A stretch of DNA of 64,000 nt from Streptomyces sp. NBC_00620 (GCF_026341825.1 NZ_JAPENY010000001.1:1674001-1738000), one strand, 5' to 3'; counted from the first letter of the stretch, positions 1 through 8,229 are shown. Program-made: numbers and translations. Notes: a model not told the origin generated them from the sequence alone.

Positions 1-252
1 GGCGCCTTCCGGATCCGCTGTCACCCGGATGTCACGCCCGTCGACGAGTTCGACGCGCCCGTCATCTCCCAGCTCGACGCTCCGCCCGGTGCGGGGTGCC
101 ACGTCATCCGTCGACGACACCATGCCCACCGTCGCCGGACCGCTGTCCGACGCCGTCGCCGCGGGCGCGAGCAGCAGCGAGGCAGTCGACACTGCTCCGC
201 ACAGTCCCGCCGCAGCACGTCTTCGAACCCACCCGACACGAAAAACGGACAT
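1..252 (-). CDS. N-terminus of a secreted protein (partial, runs off left edge)
   Basis: A minus-strand reading frame starts at an ATG (250-252) preceded by purine-rich G runs that can serve as a ribosome binding site, and stays open to the window edge, giving 84 residues. The first residues hold a basic stretch (WVRRRAAAG) then a hydrophobic segment ending LLLAPAATA, a classical Sec signal peptide with an AxA-type cleavage site. The following part (SVELGDDGRVELVDGRDIRV) looks like the start of a secreted enzyme propeptide, possibly a peptidase, but no catalytic motif falls in the window. The product class is therefore open; export is well supported. Frames on the plus strand over this stretch have no such organisation. 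Confidence 0.65.
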   Translation of the reverse strand, partial: MSVFRVGWVRRRAAAGLCGAVSTASLLLAPAATASDSGPATVGMVSSTDDVAPRTGRSVELGDDGRVELVDGRDIRVTADPEGA

Positions 253-552
253 CAATGGCCCCCCTGAATGTTTCCCCTGAGAACCGCCCCCGGCACATCC
301 GCCACAGGCGGCGATCAGTTCACTCTAAGGGTCGGCAGTGACAGCGCCGACTTGATCGTCATGTACGCCTAGGAATCGCCGACCTGCGGCACTCCTGACC
401 TCCTGGGCCACCACGGTGAACAGCGGGGAGCCGATCGACCCTCCGCCAGGCGTCTGCGAGCCTCCGTCGCAGGTAGGGCCCTGAGCGAGCCCTAGATGCC
501 CTTAGCTTCCCAAGCTGAGCGCGCCCGTCGCCTGGCCGCCAACCTCGAAGGG
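253..552. other. intergenic region with an att-like core repeat
   Basis: No coding frame here has a convincing start and family resemblance. The stretch holds the 5' region of the leftward secreted-protein gene and, at 504-519, a copy of the tRNA-Gly anticodon-arm sequence that is also found next to the IS element. Confidence 0.5.
504..519 (+). repeat. tRNA-Gly(CCC) anticodon-arm core, possible att remnant
   Basis: AGCTTCCCAAGCTGAG is identical to positions 3169-3184, where it forms the anticodon loop and stem of a tRNA-Gly(CCC) fragment. Here the rest of the T arm and acceptor are absent. The core is itself a palindrome around CCC (AGCTT-CCC-AAGCT), as expected for a tyrosine-integrase crossover site placed in an anticodon arm. 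A chance 16-mer cannot be excluded. Confidence 0.4.
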
Positions 553-1155
553 TTAGAGCAGGTCCCGCCAGAAGGAGACCGTTGCTCGCGGGTTCCAGCT
601 CCCGTCAATCTCGCCTCGCCCCTCGTCGAACTCCTGGTGAATGTAGTCGGCCAAGTCCAGGCCGTAATAGATGATGTCGGTCTGCCACATCGAGAGCACC
701 GGATGCCCGAAGCTGCCACGGCCAGCGGGCAGGTATCGATGGGCATACACCGGCACCAGCACCGGCGCCTCCGCCAGATGACGCCCCGCCGTATCCAGTG
801 CCGCCGTCCCATCAGCGGGACGCTCACCCCAGCCCTCGTACCAGAACCCGTTGTGCTCAACGTCGAGCAGAACGCCCTCGACCGGCCAGTCGAGCTGCCG
901 ACGCAAGCTGTCCAAGTCGCCACCGCGCCACTCCGGCCAGGGCCTCGACCAGGTCTGCCCGTCCTCAGGAGGGACATTGACCGGGAGCCCGGCCGCGAGG
1001 AACGCTCGATGGTCGTCCGCGAACTCGAAGCCATACTCGCGCTCGATGCGCATGAACTCGGCGTCCGTCAGCCCCGACTCGAACTCGTAGAGACCTGTCT
1101 GTGCCAGACGACGTGCGGCCTCCACACCCAGGCCTACGCCCTCACTGCTGATCAC
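553..1155 (-). CDS. SMI1/KNR4 (SUKH)-like protein
   Basis: A 200-residue acidic, tryptophan-rich soluble protein without signal peptide. The segment LTDAEFMRIEREYGFEFADD followed by HRAFLAAGLPV is the usual opening of the SUKH fold (an acidic helix, then 'ppdyrefL'-type motif). The rest has many aromatic residues (FWYEGWGERP, SMWQTDIIYYGLDLADYI). SUKH proteins are mostly immunity proteins against contact-dependent or polymorphic toxins, but many actinomycete solo copies have no known role, and no toxin gene adjoins this one. The start is a GTG at 1155; an internal GTG (1125) is possible since the ribosome binding site of the first is weak. It lies between two putative att cores, which fits an accessory gene. 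Confidence 0.75.
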   Translation of the reverse strand: MISSEGVGLGVEAARRLAQTGLYEFESGLTDAEFMRIEREYGFEFADDHRAFLAAGLPVNVPPEDGQTWSRPWPEWRGGDLDSLRRQLDWPVEGVLLDVEHNGFWYEGWGERPADGTAALDTAGRHLAEAPVLVPVYAHRYLPAGRGSFGHPVLSMWQTDIIYYGLDLADYIHQEFDEGRGEIDGSWNPRATVSFWRDLL

Positions 1156-1724
1156 CTCAGCACGCTAGCGCCGATCACAGCCCACCGTCACCCGAGTTGT
1201 GCGCGGACTCCGTCTCAGGTTCCCTCTCATTCATCCCCGTTCACGGTCGTTCAGGCGAGACCCGCAACCGTCTCTGCACTGGCAGCCCTCCGCCCATGAG
1301 CCCAGGTGAACGCCCCCGCACACCCCAAAACCCGACCACCACAGTTGTAAAGCGTGCACCTGTCATCGGCCCGGGCCGGAGGTGGTGCGCGGTCGGCGCT
1401 GGCAGGTCACTGCTTGGCCATCGACGAAGCCCAGCCGTCGGTTAGGTCCCGGACGAGTCTCCGGGCCGCCCCCAGACAGGCCAGGGATGCAACCATTCCC
1501 TTCAGAGCTGGAACCCTCGGAAGCCGACCACGCGCCAGAGACCATAGCTGCCGGCACTGACAACCGACGCGACGGTGATCGACCGTCAGCTGTGGTCAGT
1601 TGGCCCCGCACCACAACCGCACCAGATCGAGCAGGGAACCACGGGGAATCACGGTAAAAGCAGCCGAGCCCGACAGGACTCGATCCAGACCGTTCACCCA
1701 GATCAGCGCACGAACTCGCGGCAA
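1156..1724. other. intergenic region, no supported gene
   Basis: About 570 bases between the SUKH-like gene and the left target duplication of the IS element. Short open frames exist on both strands but none shows a ribosome binding site with family resemblance. The piece next to the IS can be read as flank of a former integration site. Confidence 0.4.
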
Positions 1725-1732
1725 ATGACCGC

Positions 1733-3160
1733 GGTCGTGTCCCTTGCCGTGGTGTAAGGGATCAACTGGCGGGCGCGTTCGGTGTGTTGGGTAGCGCCGG
1801 GGCGCTCTCGGGGAGCTCGCGGTAGATCTCGCCCATGCTGCCTTCGGGGAGGTAGCGGCGGGGGAAGGCGATCCATTCGTCGTGCATCTCGAAGAGCACG
1901 GCAGTGACCAGCCGGACCAGCGCGTCGTCGTTGGGAAAGACCTGGACGACATCGATCCTGCGCTTGATCTCCCGGTTCACCCGCTCCAACGGGTTCGTCG
2001 ACTGGATCTTCTTCCAGTGCCGCGGCGGGAAGTCCGCGAACGCGGTCAGGTCCTCCTTCGCCTCCAACAGCATGGCCTTGACCTTGGGGAACTGGGTGCC
2101 GAGCATGTCCGCGACGGTGTTCAGCTGAGTGCGCACGAGGCCGGCGGTGGGCTGGGTGAAGATCGTGCGGATCGTCGCAGCGACCATCTCGCCGGAGTCC
2201 CGGTCGATCACGCCGAAGGCATTTCGCAGGAAATGGACCCTGCACCGCTGCCAGGCGGCGCCGAGCATGACCTTGCGCACCGCGGCGACCAGGCCCGAGT
2301 GCTGGTCGGTGACGACCAGACGGACCCCGGAGAGCCCGCGTTCACGCAGGGAACGCAGGAACTCCTTCCAGAACATCTCGCTCTCGCTGTCGCCGACCAT
2401 CAGTCCGAGGACCTCGCGGTTGCCGTCCTCGGTGATGCCGGTGGCGACCACGACGGCCCGGGAGACGATCTGGTGGTTCACCCGCGCCTTGCAATAAGTG
2501 GCGTCCAAGTAGACGTAGGGGAAGCGGACATGATCCAGCGGGCGGGTGCGGAACGCGGTCAGGGGCTCGTCCAGCGCCTGGCAGATCCGCGAGACCTCGG
2601 ACTTGGAGATGCCGCTGTCCCCGCCGAGAGCTTTGACCAGGTCATCGACGCTGCGAGTGGAGACGCCGTGCACGTATGCCTCCATGATGACGGCGTAGAG
2701 GGCCTGGTCGATGCGGCGCCGCCGCTCCAGCAGTGACGGGAAGAAGCTGCCGGTGCGAACCTTGGGGATCTCCAGATCCAGATCGCCGGCCAGCGTGGTC
2801 AGCACCCGCTCGCGGTGCCCGTTGCGGACATTGGTCCGCGTCGGCGTGTGCTCGTTCCACTCCGCGCCGATCTGGGCACTCGCCTCGGCCTCGATCAGCT
2901 CCTGCACCATCCGCTCGGCGATGGCGCGGATGAGCTCGATTCCGTCGGTCGAACGTAGTGACTCAAGCAGCCGTATCAGCTCAGACTGGGACAGGGCCAT
3001 CGTGCACTCCTCGTGGTTGAACTGGCCGTTCACCAAGGAGAGTTACGCGATGGCCCGCCCCCTGTTCAGGGAGCGGTACTCACCCGTGGAAGTGCGCCCC
3101 GGGCAAACGCCCGCGCACTCCCAGCCGCTGATCCCGTACACCACAACGAGGGACACCATC
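1733..3160 (-). mobile_element. IS256-family insertion sequence, apparently intact
   Basis: The element is 1428 bp. Its ends match as imperfect inverted repeats of 32 bp (1733-1764 and 3129-3160 reversed; 26 of 32 identical, with the conserved blocks GTGTCCCT, GTGGTGTA and GGGATCA). The octamer ATGACCGC stands at 1725-1732 and again at 3161-3168, a direct repeat of the size made by IS256-family transposition. A single uninterrupted transposase gene fills it, and its TGA stop lies within the left inverted repeat. Intact ends, intact gene and a perfect target duplication point to a recent insertion. Confidence 0.92.
1762..3000 (-). CDS. IS256-family (Mutator-like) transposase
   Basis: A 412-residue DDE transposase. 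Recognisable parts are the N-terminal region (SQIGAEWNEHTPTRTNVRNG), the YVYLDATYCKAR stretch with the first catalytic Asp, DQHSGLVAAVRKVMLGAAWQ with the second and the CxxH element (RCRVHFLRN), and STNPLERVNREIKRR carrying the catalytic Glu. Length equals a full-size family member and no frameshift is seen. The ATG at 3000 is chosen because GAGGAG precedes it at good spacing; an upstream ATG in frame at 3036 lacks one. The gene occupies nearly the whole element. Confidence 0.95.
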   Translation of the reverse strand: MALSQSELIRLLESLRSTDGIELIRAIAERMVQELIEAEASAQIGAEWNEHTPTRTNVRNGHRERVLTTLAGDLDLEIPKVRTGSFFPSLLERRRRIDQALYAVIMEAYVHGVSTRSVDDLVKALGGDSGISKSEVSRICQALDEPLTAFRTRPLDHVRFPYVYLDATYCKARVNHQIVSRAVVVATGITEDGNREVLGLMVGDSESEMFWKEFLRSLRERGLSGVRLVVTDQHSGLVAAVRKVMLGAAWQRCRVHFLRNAFGVIDRDSGEMVAATIRTIFTQPTAGLVRTQLNTVADMLGTQFPKVKAMLLEAKEDLTAFADFPPRHWKKIQSTNPLERVNREIKRRIDVVQVFPNDDALVRLVTAVLFEMHDEWIAFPRRYLPEGSMGEIYRELPESAPALPNTPNAPAS

Positions 3161-3167
3161 ATGACCG

Positions 3168-3215
3168 CAGCTTCCCAAGCTGAGAGTGCGAGTTCGATTC
3201 TCGTCACCCGCTCCA
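3168..3215 (+). tRNA. tRNA-Gly(CCC), 3' fragment (att-site remnant)
   Basis: The sequence starts at the anticodon stem (CAGC), has the loop TTCCCAA with anticodon CCC, the closing stem GCTG, a short variable loop, a T arm (GCGAG-TTCGATT-CTCGT) and an acceptor strand CACCCGC-T-CCA. It matches the 3' two-thirds of an actinomycete tRNA-Gly(CCC) as known from the family. The 5' half (acceptor 5' strand and D arm) is missing: upstream is the IS target duplication. The break exactly at the anticodon arm is typical of site-specific integration into tRNA genes. It cannot give a functional tRNA. Confidence 0.85.
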
Positions 3216-3221
3216 GAATTT

Positions 3222-3251
3222 GCCCCCAGGTCAGCGGCCTGGGGGCTGTTT
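3222..3251 (+). terminator. rho-independent terminator of the tRNA fragment
   Basis: GCCCCCAGG (3222-3230) pairs perfectly with CCTGGGGGC (3238-3246) across a 7-base loop and is followed by a T-rich tract. It starts 6 bases after the CCA end, where a native tRNA terminator is expected, supporting that the 3' side of the junction is original chromosome. Confidence 0.85.
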
Positions 3252-3530
3252 GTTGTCTAGACCAATTCGAGGGCGGCGCGCCCTCGTGTGCCCTAAGTGC
3301 AGGTGGGAGGCGCCGCCGGAGTCTCCTCGGGGCTCGATTTTCGAGGCGGAGAGGCAACTCGTCTCAAATCGCGAGACGCTTTTCTAGTGGCCCGCGTCAC
3401 GGAGCGTTCGCCTGCGTCCGAAGTCGTTTACGCAAAGGGACAGTTGCGCCCACCTGGTTCCCGTCAGCCGACGGCGACTGTGCGCCGGTGGATCGGGCCC
3501 GTGCCCCCGCCGAGCGGCAGTCCCGTTCCC

Positions 3531-4535
3531 TCACGTCATCTTGACGACGACCTTGCCGGCCTTCGCACGCCCTGCTTCGACGTACTCCAGCGCTTCTCGT
3601 GCCGACTCGAACGGGAACACCGTGTCGACGACGGGTCGGATCCTGCCGGCCTCGATGAGATGGGTGAGCTCGCGCAGTTGGTCCCCGCTGGCCTTCATGA
3701 ACAGAAACGAGTACGTCACGTCGCGGCGCCGGGCGCTTCGCCGGATCCGGAAACTCAGCGCGGACATCACCAGCCGGACGATCGGATTCGCTCCCAGCTC
3801 CCTGGCGAAAGCGGCGTCGGGAGGGCCCGCGACACTGATGACCTTCCCGCCGGGCTTGAGTACGTCCAGGGACTTCTTCAGCGTCTCGCCGCCGAGCGAG
3901 TCGAGGACGACGTCATAGTCGTGCAGCACCGTCTCGAACGCCTGCTTCTTGTAGTCGACGACGACGTCCGCGCCCAGACGCTTCACCAGATCGACGTTGG
4001 CCGTGCTCGTGGTGGTCGCCACGTACGCACCCAGCTCCTTTGCCAGCTGGATGGCAACGGTGCCCAGGCCGCCGGAACCCGCATGGATGAGGACCTTCTG
4101 GCCCGGCTGAATGTGCGCCCGCTCGACCAGTACCTGCCACGAGGTCAGGGCGACCAGGGGAAGGGACGCCGCCTCCTCCATGGTCAGCGTGGCCGGCTTG
4201 ATCGCCACGTCGTCCTGGTGCACCGCGATGAGTTCGGCGAACGTGCCGATCCGGTCCTTGTCGGGCCGCGCGAAGACCTCGTCGCCCACCGCGAACCGCG
4301 TAACGGCCGCACCCACTTCGACCACCACCCCGGCCAGGTCGTTGCCCAGGACGAACGGGACCTTGTACGGCAGGATCGCCTTCATCTCCCCGTCCCGGAT
4401 CATGCGGTCGAGCGGGTTGATGCTCGCGGCGTGGATCCGGACCAGCACGTCCTCCGCGCCCACCTCCGGGTCCGGCACATCGCCGACACGCACGCCGGCC
4501 TTGTCGCCGTAGCGCTCTACCGTGAAGGCCCTCAT
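3531..4535 (-). CDS. NADP-dependent quinone oxidoreductase-like protein (zinc-free MDR family)
   Basis: A 334-residue medium-chain reductase. The N-terminal GroES-like half has SINPLDRMIRDG and FVLGNDLAGVVVEVG. The Rossmann half carries the NADPH loop HAGSGGLGTVAIQLAKELGA, and the end shows the SAREALEYVEAGRAKAGKVVV pattern. The zinc ligands of alcohol dehydrogenases are absent, so it should be a quinone or enone reductase that passes hydride from NADPH. ATG at 4535 with a purine-rich leader. It faces an alpha/beta hydrolase gene across a 0.7 kb spacer; TetR genes with this gene content often control such detoxification clusters, but the link here is inference. Confidence 0.88.
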   Translation of the reverse strand: MRAFTVERYGDKAGVRVGDVPDPEVGAEDVLVRIHAASINPLDRMIRDGEMKAILPYKVPFVLGNDLAGVVVEVGAAVTRFAVGDEVFARPDKDRIGTFAELIAVHQDDVAIKPATLTMEEAASLPLVALTSWQVLVERAHIQPGQKVLIHAGSGGLGTVAIQLAKELGAYVATTTSTANVDLVKRLGADVVVDYKKQAFETVLHDYDVVLDSLGGETLKKSLDVLKPGGKVISVAGPPDAAFARELGANPIVRLVMSALSFRIRRSARRRDVTYSFLFMKASGDQLRELTHLIEAGRIRPVVDTVFPFESAREALEYVEAGRAKAGKVVVKMT

Positions 4536-5231
4536 CGTCGGCTCCTCATCTCGCCCGCAAGCGGACGGGGGTGCTGTTCATTCCGAACTTCGGTGGATTG
4601 TTGGTAGTACGCGCTCTTTGGTGCGACAGGTCTCAGCGGGGGCTTTGGATCCAGACCATTGGTGAAGGGTCGAGCCCCTGGGGGACGATCACGCATGGGG
4701 CGCGCCGGGCGTGGCGCCCGACGCTTACCTCCGTCGGCAGAGCCTTCCGGCGACACCCCGTCAATTAAATTATGCTCGTAATCCTAAGCGGCCGACCGGT
4801 GGACCACAAGTGGACCCACTCCCCGCAAGGGCGCCGCACCCGCGACGGACGCGAGACCTATCGGCGAGGCCCGGGCGTAAGCGGGCACCCCGGGTGCGAG
4901 CCAGCGCGTCCCACGGGTACGCCGATCCGAGGTCCCGGCATGCTCACGCCAGGCGCCTAGCGGTGCGAGGGCGTTGCGGATGCCCTACTCAAGGAGGCCA
5001 TCAGAAAGATGCCCGCCGACTTGCAGGCGCATAGAAGTACGGTCATACTTTAATTATCGACGCGATGCTGCGGGGCTGGACCACTCAGGGTTCCGACATC
5101 CACCGTCTTTGACCGTCGACTCCGCAGACTGCAGCCGCAGTCGGGAGACGCGGGTGACTGTTCTACGCGCCCTTCCGTGAGAGAGGGGTTTGCACGCGCT
5201 CGCAGGAACCCCCACGCCGAAGGGCACGACC
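4536..5231. other. divergent intergenic region with two AT-rich patches
   Basis: About 700 bases between the divergent oxidoreductase and hydrolase genes, with no supported gene. Two unusually AT-rich spots stand out in the GC-rich background: around 4761-4781 (ATTAAATTATGCTCGTAAT) and 5043-5060 (TCATACTTTAATTATCGA). The first shares ATTATGCTCGT with ATTATGTTCGT on the minus strand just upstream of the TetR gene (7062-7072), so these may be promoter or operator sites of one regulator. Confidence 0.4.
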
Positions 5232-6101
5232 GTGAATGACTCACAAGAAGTACGAGGCGACGTGGTGACGTCGTACAAGAACGCACCGACCCGCACCCTC
5301 ACCGCCGGCGGAGTGACCTTCGCCTACCGCGAGCTCGGTCCCCAGTCCGGCGTCCCGGTGGTCTTTCTCACCCACCTCGCCGCGGTCCTCGACAACTGGG
5401 ACCCCCGGGTCGTCGACGGCATCGCCGCCCAGCGCAGGGTCATCGCGTTCGACAACAGGGGCGTCGGCGCTTCCTCCGGTTCGACGCCGCGCACCATCGA
5501 GGCGATGGCGAAGGATGCCGTCACGTTCATCCGGGCGCTCGGGCTCGAGTACGTCGATCTCCACGGCTTCTCGATGGGCGGCATGATCGCTCAGGTGATC
5601 GTGCAGACCGACCCGGACCTCGTCCGCAAGCTGATCCTCACGGGTACCGGTCCCGCGGGCGGCGAGGGCATCAAGAACGTGACCCGGTTGTCCCATCTCG
5701 ACACCGTCCGAGGACTGCTCACCCTTCAGGACCCGAAGCAGTTCCTCTTCTTCACCCGCACTGCCAACGGGCGTCGCGCCGGGAAGGAGTTCCTGGCCCG
5801 CCTGAAGGAGCGCACCCACGACCGGGACAAGGCGATCTCCCTCACGTCGTACGGCGCCCAGCTCAAGGCCATTCACCGCTGGGGGCTGGAGCAGCCCCAG
5901 GATCTCTCCGTCATCCACCAACCCGTGCTCGTCGTAAACGGCGAGAGCGACAGGATGGTTCCGTCGAAGAACTCGGCCGACCTGGCGCGGCGACTGCCGA
6001 ACGGCGAGTTGGTGATCTACCCAGACGCCGGCCACGGCGGCATCTTCCAGTTCCACCGGGAGTTCGTGGAGACGGCTCTCGCGTTCCTCGAACGGCAGTA
6101 G
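5232..6101 (+). CDS. alpha/beta-fold hydrolase
   Basis: About 289 residues with a complete catalytic triad: nucleophile elbow HGFSMGGM, the acid in VVNGESDRMVP and the His in PDAGHGGIFQ. An N-terminal DNRGVGAS segment precedes the cap region. The family includes esterases, C-C hydrolases, haloperoxidase-like enzymes and lactonases; substrate cannot be told. The GTG at 5232 is preferred (GAAGGG seven bases upstream); a TTG at 5190 in frame has a ribosome binding site placed too close. No signal peptide, so cytoplasmic. Its neighbours are a reductase and TetR regulators. Confidence 0.85.
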   Translation: MNDSQEVRGDVVTSYKNAPTRTLTAGGVTFAYRELGPQSGVPVVFLTHLAAVLDNWDPRVVDGIAAQRRVIAFDNRGVGASSGSTPRTIEAMAKDAVTFIRALGLEYVDLHGFSMGGMIAQVIVQTDPDLVRKLILTGTGPAGGEGIKNVTRLSHLDTVRGLLTLQDPKQFLFFTRTANGRRAGKEFLARLKERTHDRDKAISLTSYGAQLKAIHRWGLEQPQDLSVIHQPVLVVNGESDRMVPSKNSADLARRLPNGELVIYPDAGHGGIFQFHREFVETALAFLERQ

Positions 6102-6427
6102 GCGCGAAGCATGGTCGGCCGTTGAGCCGAGGACGCCGCCTCAGAGCCGTGACGCACTTTGGGCGAGCGGCTCGAACCACCTCATCGGAGTTGCTGACCT
6201 GAGTCCTTTGGCCTGGCCGCGCTCGCGGCGGTGCGCGACGACCAGGCCGGTGTCCGGGTAGCCGCCACCCGTGATGATCGTGGTTCTGCTGGCGGTGTCC
6301 TTCGCATCGGACGACCCCCACTCCCTGGAGTCGCTGCCGTCGGCCATGTCTGCCTCCCCGCCGGTCGGCGCGAGGCGAGCTGGGAGAAGACTTCCGGTGA
6401 CTCTTGGGCGGCCGTGGGCCGTCCCCC
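6102..6427. other. intergenic region, no supported gene
   Basis: About 325 bases between the convergent hydrolase and TetR genes. A 68-codon minus-strand frame (6141-6347) exists but has no ribosome binding site or recognisable similarity, so it is not called. Confidence 0.4.
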
Positions 6428-7000
6428 TCAGCGCATGAAGGCGAGGGCGTTCTCGATTCCCTGCTCAAGGACCTCATCGGCGAACTCGCGGTCAGAGAGG
6501 GCGCGGGACAGTTGCAACGTCCCTACCACCATGGTGAAGAGCCCGATGGCCTTGCCGCGAGCCGACCGCGGATCCTCGGGTGTCAGGCGGGCGGCGATCT
6601 CCTCCACGATGTTCCGCGCGCCGTCGGTGTAGGCCTGCTTGGTCTCGTCCCCGCAGCGGCCGATCTCGTCGAGCAGGGCGGCGGAGGGGCATCCGAGGCC
6701 GGGGTGGTCCCGGTGCTCGGGCGACAGGTATTCGCGAACGAAGTCCTCAAGTCCCGGGCGGCCGGGCCGCAGAGTGCTGTACCTCGCGGCCTGTGTGCGC
6801 AGTTCCTCGGCCACGACTTGGGCGACGAGGTCATCCTTGGACGCGAAGTGGGCGTAGAAGGCCCCGTTGGTGAGCCCGGCGTCCGACATCAGCGTGGAGA
6901 TGCCCGAACCGTCGATGCCGTCCTGCTTGAACCGATGGCCGGCCGTCTCGATGATCCGTTGCCGCGTCACCTGCTTGTGCTCCTTGGCATAGCGCGCCAC
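6428..7000 (-). CDS. TetR/AcrR-family transcriptional regulator
   Basis: A 190-residue repressor-type protein. The N-terminal helix-turn-helix reads TRQRIIETAGHRFKQDGIDG, then STLMSDAGLTNGAFYAHFAS and KDDLVAQVV. The C-terminal domain has LGCPSAALLDEIGRCGDETK, the arrangement of the family that often controls reductases. The GTG at 7000 is chosen for GGAGG six bases before it. Upstream on the same strand lies an AT-rich stretch (7060-7080) that could hold its promoter and operator. It is a close paralogue of the TetR at 7587-8174, with the same start context, length and motifs, so a local duplication is likely. Confidence 0.88.
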   Translation of the reverse strand: MARYAKEHKQVTRQRIIETAGHRFKQDGIDGSGISTLMSDAGLTNGAFYAHFASKDDLVAQVVAEELRTQAARYSTLRPGRPGLEDFVREYLSPEHRDHPGLGCPSAALLDEIGRCGDETKQAYTDGARNIVEEIAARLTPEDPRSARGKAIGLFTMVVGTLQLSRALSDREFADEVLEQGIENALAFMR

Positions 7001-7268
7001 AGGGTTCCTCCATTCGCTCCGCGGGGCCATTGCGACGCACTCCATCCTAATCGATGGCCTGACGAACATAATATTACAGTCGGCAGATCATTAGCAGCTG
7101 CCCTGCCGCCGAGGCGCGAAGCTCCGGACCGCCGAGAGGGCACCGAAGTAGTGGGGGTTCATCTCCAGGCGGGCGTCGTCCGGTTCGGCTGCGAACAGGT
7201 CGGCCATGGGGCGACCCCGCGTTGTTGATCAGGGAGGGGAAGACCGCGGTAGCTCCGGTGCGGTCAGC

Positions 7269-7540
7269 TCAGGCGGACTCAACCAAGGTGTTCGGCCACA
7301 ACTTGCTGAGGGCGTGCAGGAGTTCGTCGCCGCCGTGGCCGATGTGCAGGCAGGCGAGGTCGAGCGGGGTGGGGGCTCGCGCGAGTGCCGGATGCAGCTC
7401 GTGGGTGTCGCTCTCCGCGATGTCGTTGAACGGGTTTCCGGGAGGGACCCGAAGCCGGTACGGCCGGCGCCGATCTCGTCTGCCGGAGCGGTGGCGACCT
7501 CGACGGCGAAGCGGATGCGGTTGTCGAGGGACCCGCCGAA
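7269..7540 (-). pseudogene. fragment of an Old Yellow Enzyme (alkene reductase) gene, frameshifted
   Basis: Reading the minus strand from about 7540 gives GGSLDNRIRFAVEVATAPAD followed by EIGAGRTGF, the family's central signature (GGSxENRxRFxxEVV). Around 7450 the similarity moves to another frame, RVPPGNPFNDIAESDTHELH and later LACLHIGHGGDELLHAL, then a stop at 7269-7271. One lost base explains the shift. N-terminal barrel and C-terminal FMN-binding parts are missing. A short frame further down (7091-7207, MADLFAAEPDDARLEMNPHY) may be debris of another gene. Found between the two TetR paralogues, it may be what one of them once controlled. Confidence 0.8.
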
Positions 7541-7586
7541 CCCTGTTCGACCCGGTCGGCCCCGTGACCGATACGCGGATGGCGTC

Positions 7587-8174
7587 TCAGCCGTGCTGCT
7601 CGGCATCCAGTAGTGCGAGGGCGTTGTGGATGCCCTGTTCGAGGAGCTGGTCGGCGAGTTGCCGGTCGGTCAGGGCACGGGAGAGCTGAAGCGTCCCGGC
7701 CATCATGCCGAGGAGGCCGAGTGCCTTCAGACGTGCCGACGACGGATCGTGGGGTGCCAGGCGGGCGGCGAAGCCGTCGATGAGGACCAGAGCGCCGTCG
7801 GTGTACGCCTGCCTGGTGGGATCCGTGGAGCGTCCGATCTCGTCAAGCAGGGCGGCGTTGGGGCAGCCGTCCTCGACGTTGTCGCGCTGCTCGGTGGAGA
7901 AGTACCAGCGAATCAACTGTTCGAGTCCGGCCCGGCCGGGCGCCGCCTGCGCGACGATGCTCTCGTGCTGTGCGCGCATCTGGTCGGCGACCGCGGTGGC
8001 GACGAGTTCGTCCTTGGACGCGAAGTAGGCGTAGAAGGTGCCGTTGGTCAGCCCCGCGTCCTTCATGAGCGTGGCGACTCCGGAGCCGTCGATGCCGTCC
8101 CGCTTGAGCCGGCGACCGGCCCTCTCGACGATCCGCTGCCTTGTCTCCTGCTTGTGTTCTTTCGTGTACCGCAC
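7587..8174 (-). CDS. TetR/AcrR-family transcriptional regulator (paralogue)
   Basis: About 195 residues with the same plan as the regulator at 6428-7000: VRYTKEHKQETRQRIVERAG, LMKDAGLTNGTFYAYFASKD and CPNAALLDEIGRSTD. The GTG at 8174 follows GGAGGAA as in the paralogue; the ATG at 8189 lies within that ribosome binding site and is the alternative. It ends in LLDAEQHG. The ligand is unknown. Its start is 55 bases from the stop of the upstream secreted beta-propeller gene on the same strand, so cotranscription is possible. Confidence 0.87.
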   Translation of the reverse strand: MRYTKEHKQETRQRIVERAGRRLKRDGIDGSGVATLMKDAGLTNGTFYAYFASKDELVATAVADQMRAQHESIVAQAAPGRAGLEQLIRWYFSTEQRDNVEDGCPNAALLDEIGRSTDPTRQAYTDGALVLIDGFAARLAPHDPSSARLKALGLLGMMAGTLQLSRALTDRQLADQLLEQGIHNALALLDAEQHG

Positions 8175-8229
8175 GAGGCGTTCCTCCATCGCAGCCGGGG
8201 CTTGCGCTCCGGATACCGCCCTGGTCGAG

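Noticed and set aside
3043..3357. Minus-strand frame of 104 codons across the IS end and the tRNA fragment
   Set aside because: It includes VTRIELALSAWEA, the well-known false translation of antisense tRNA sequence.
6141..6347. 68-codon minus-strand frame between the hydrolase and TetR genes
   Set aside because: No ribosome binding site and no resemblance to a known family.
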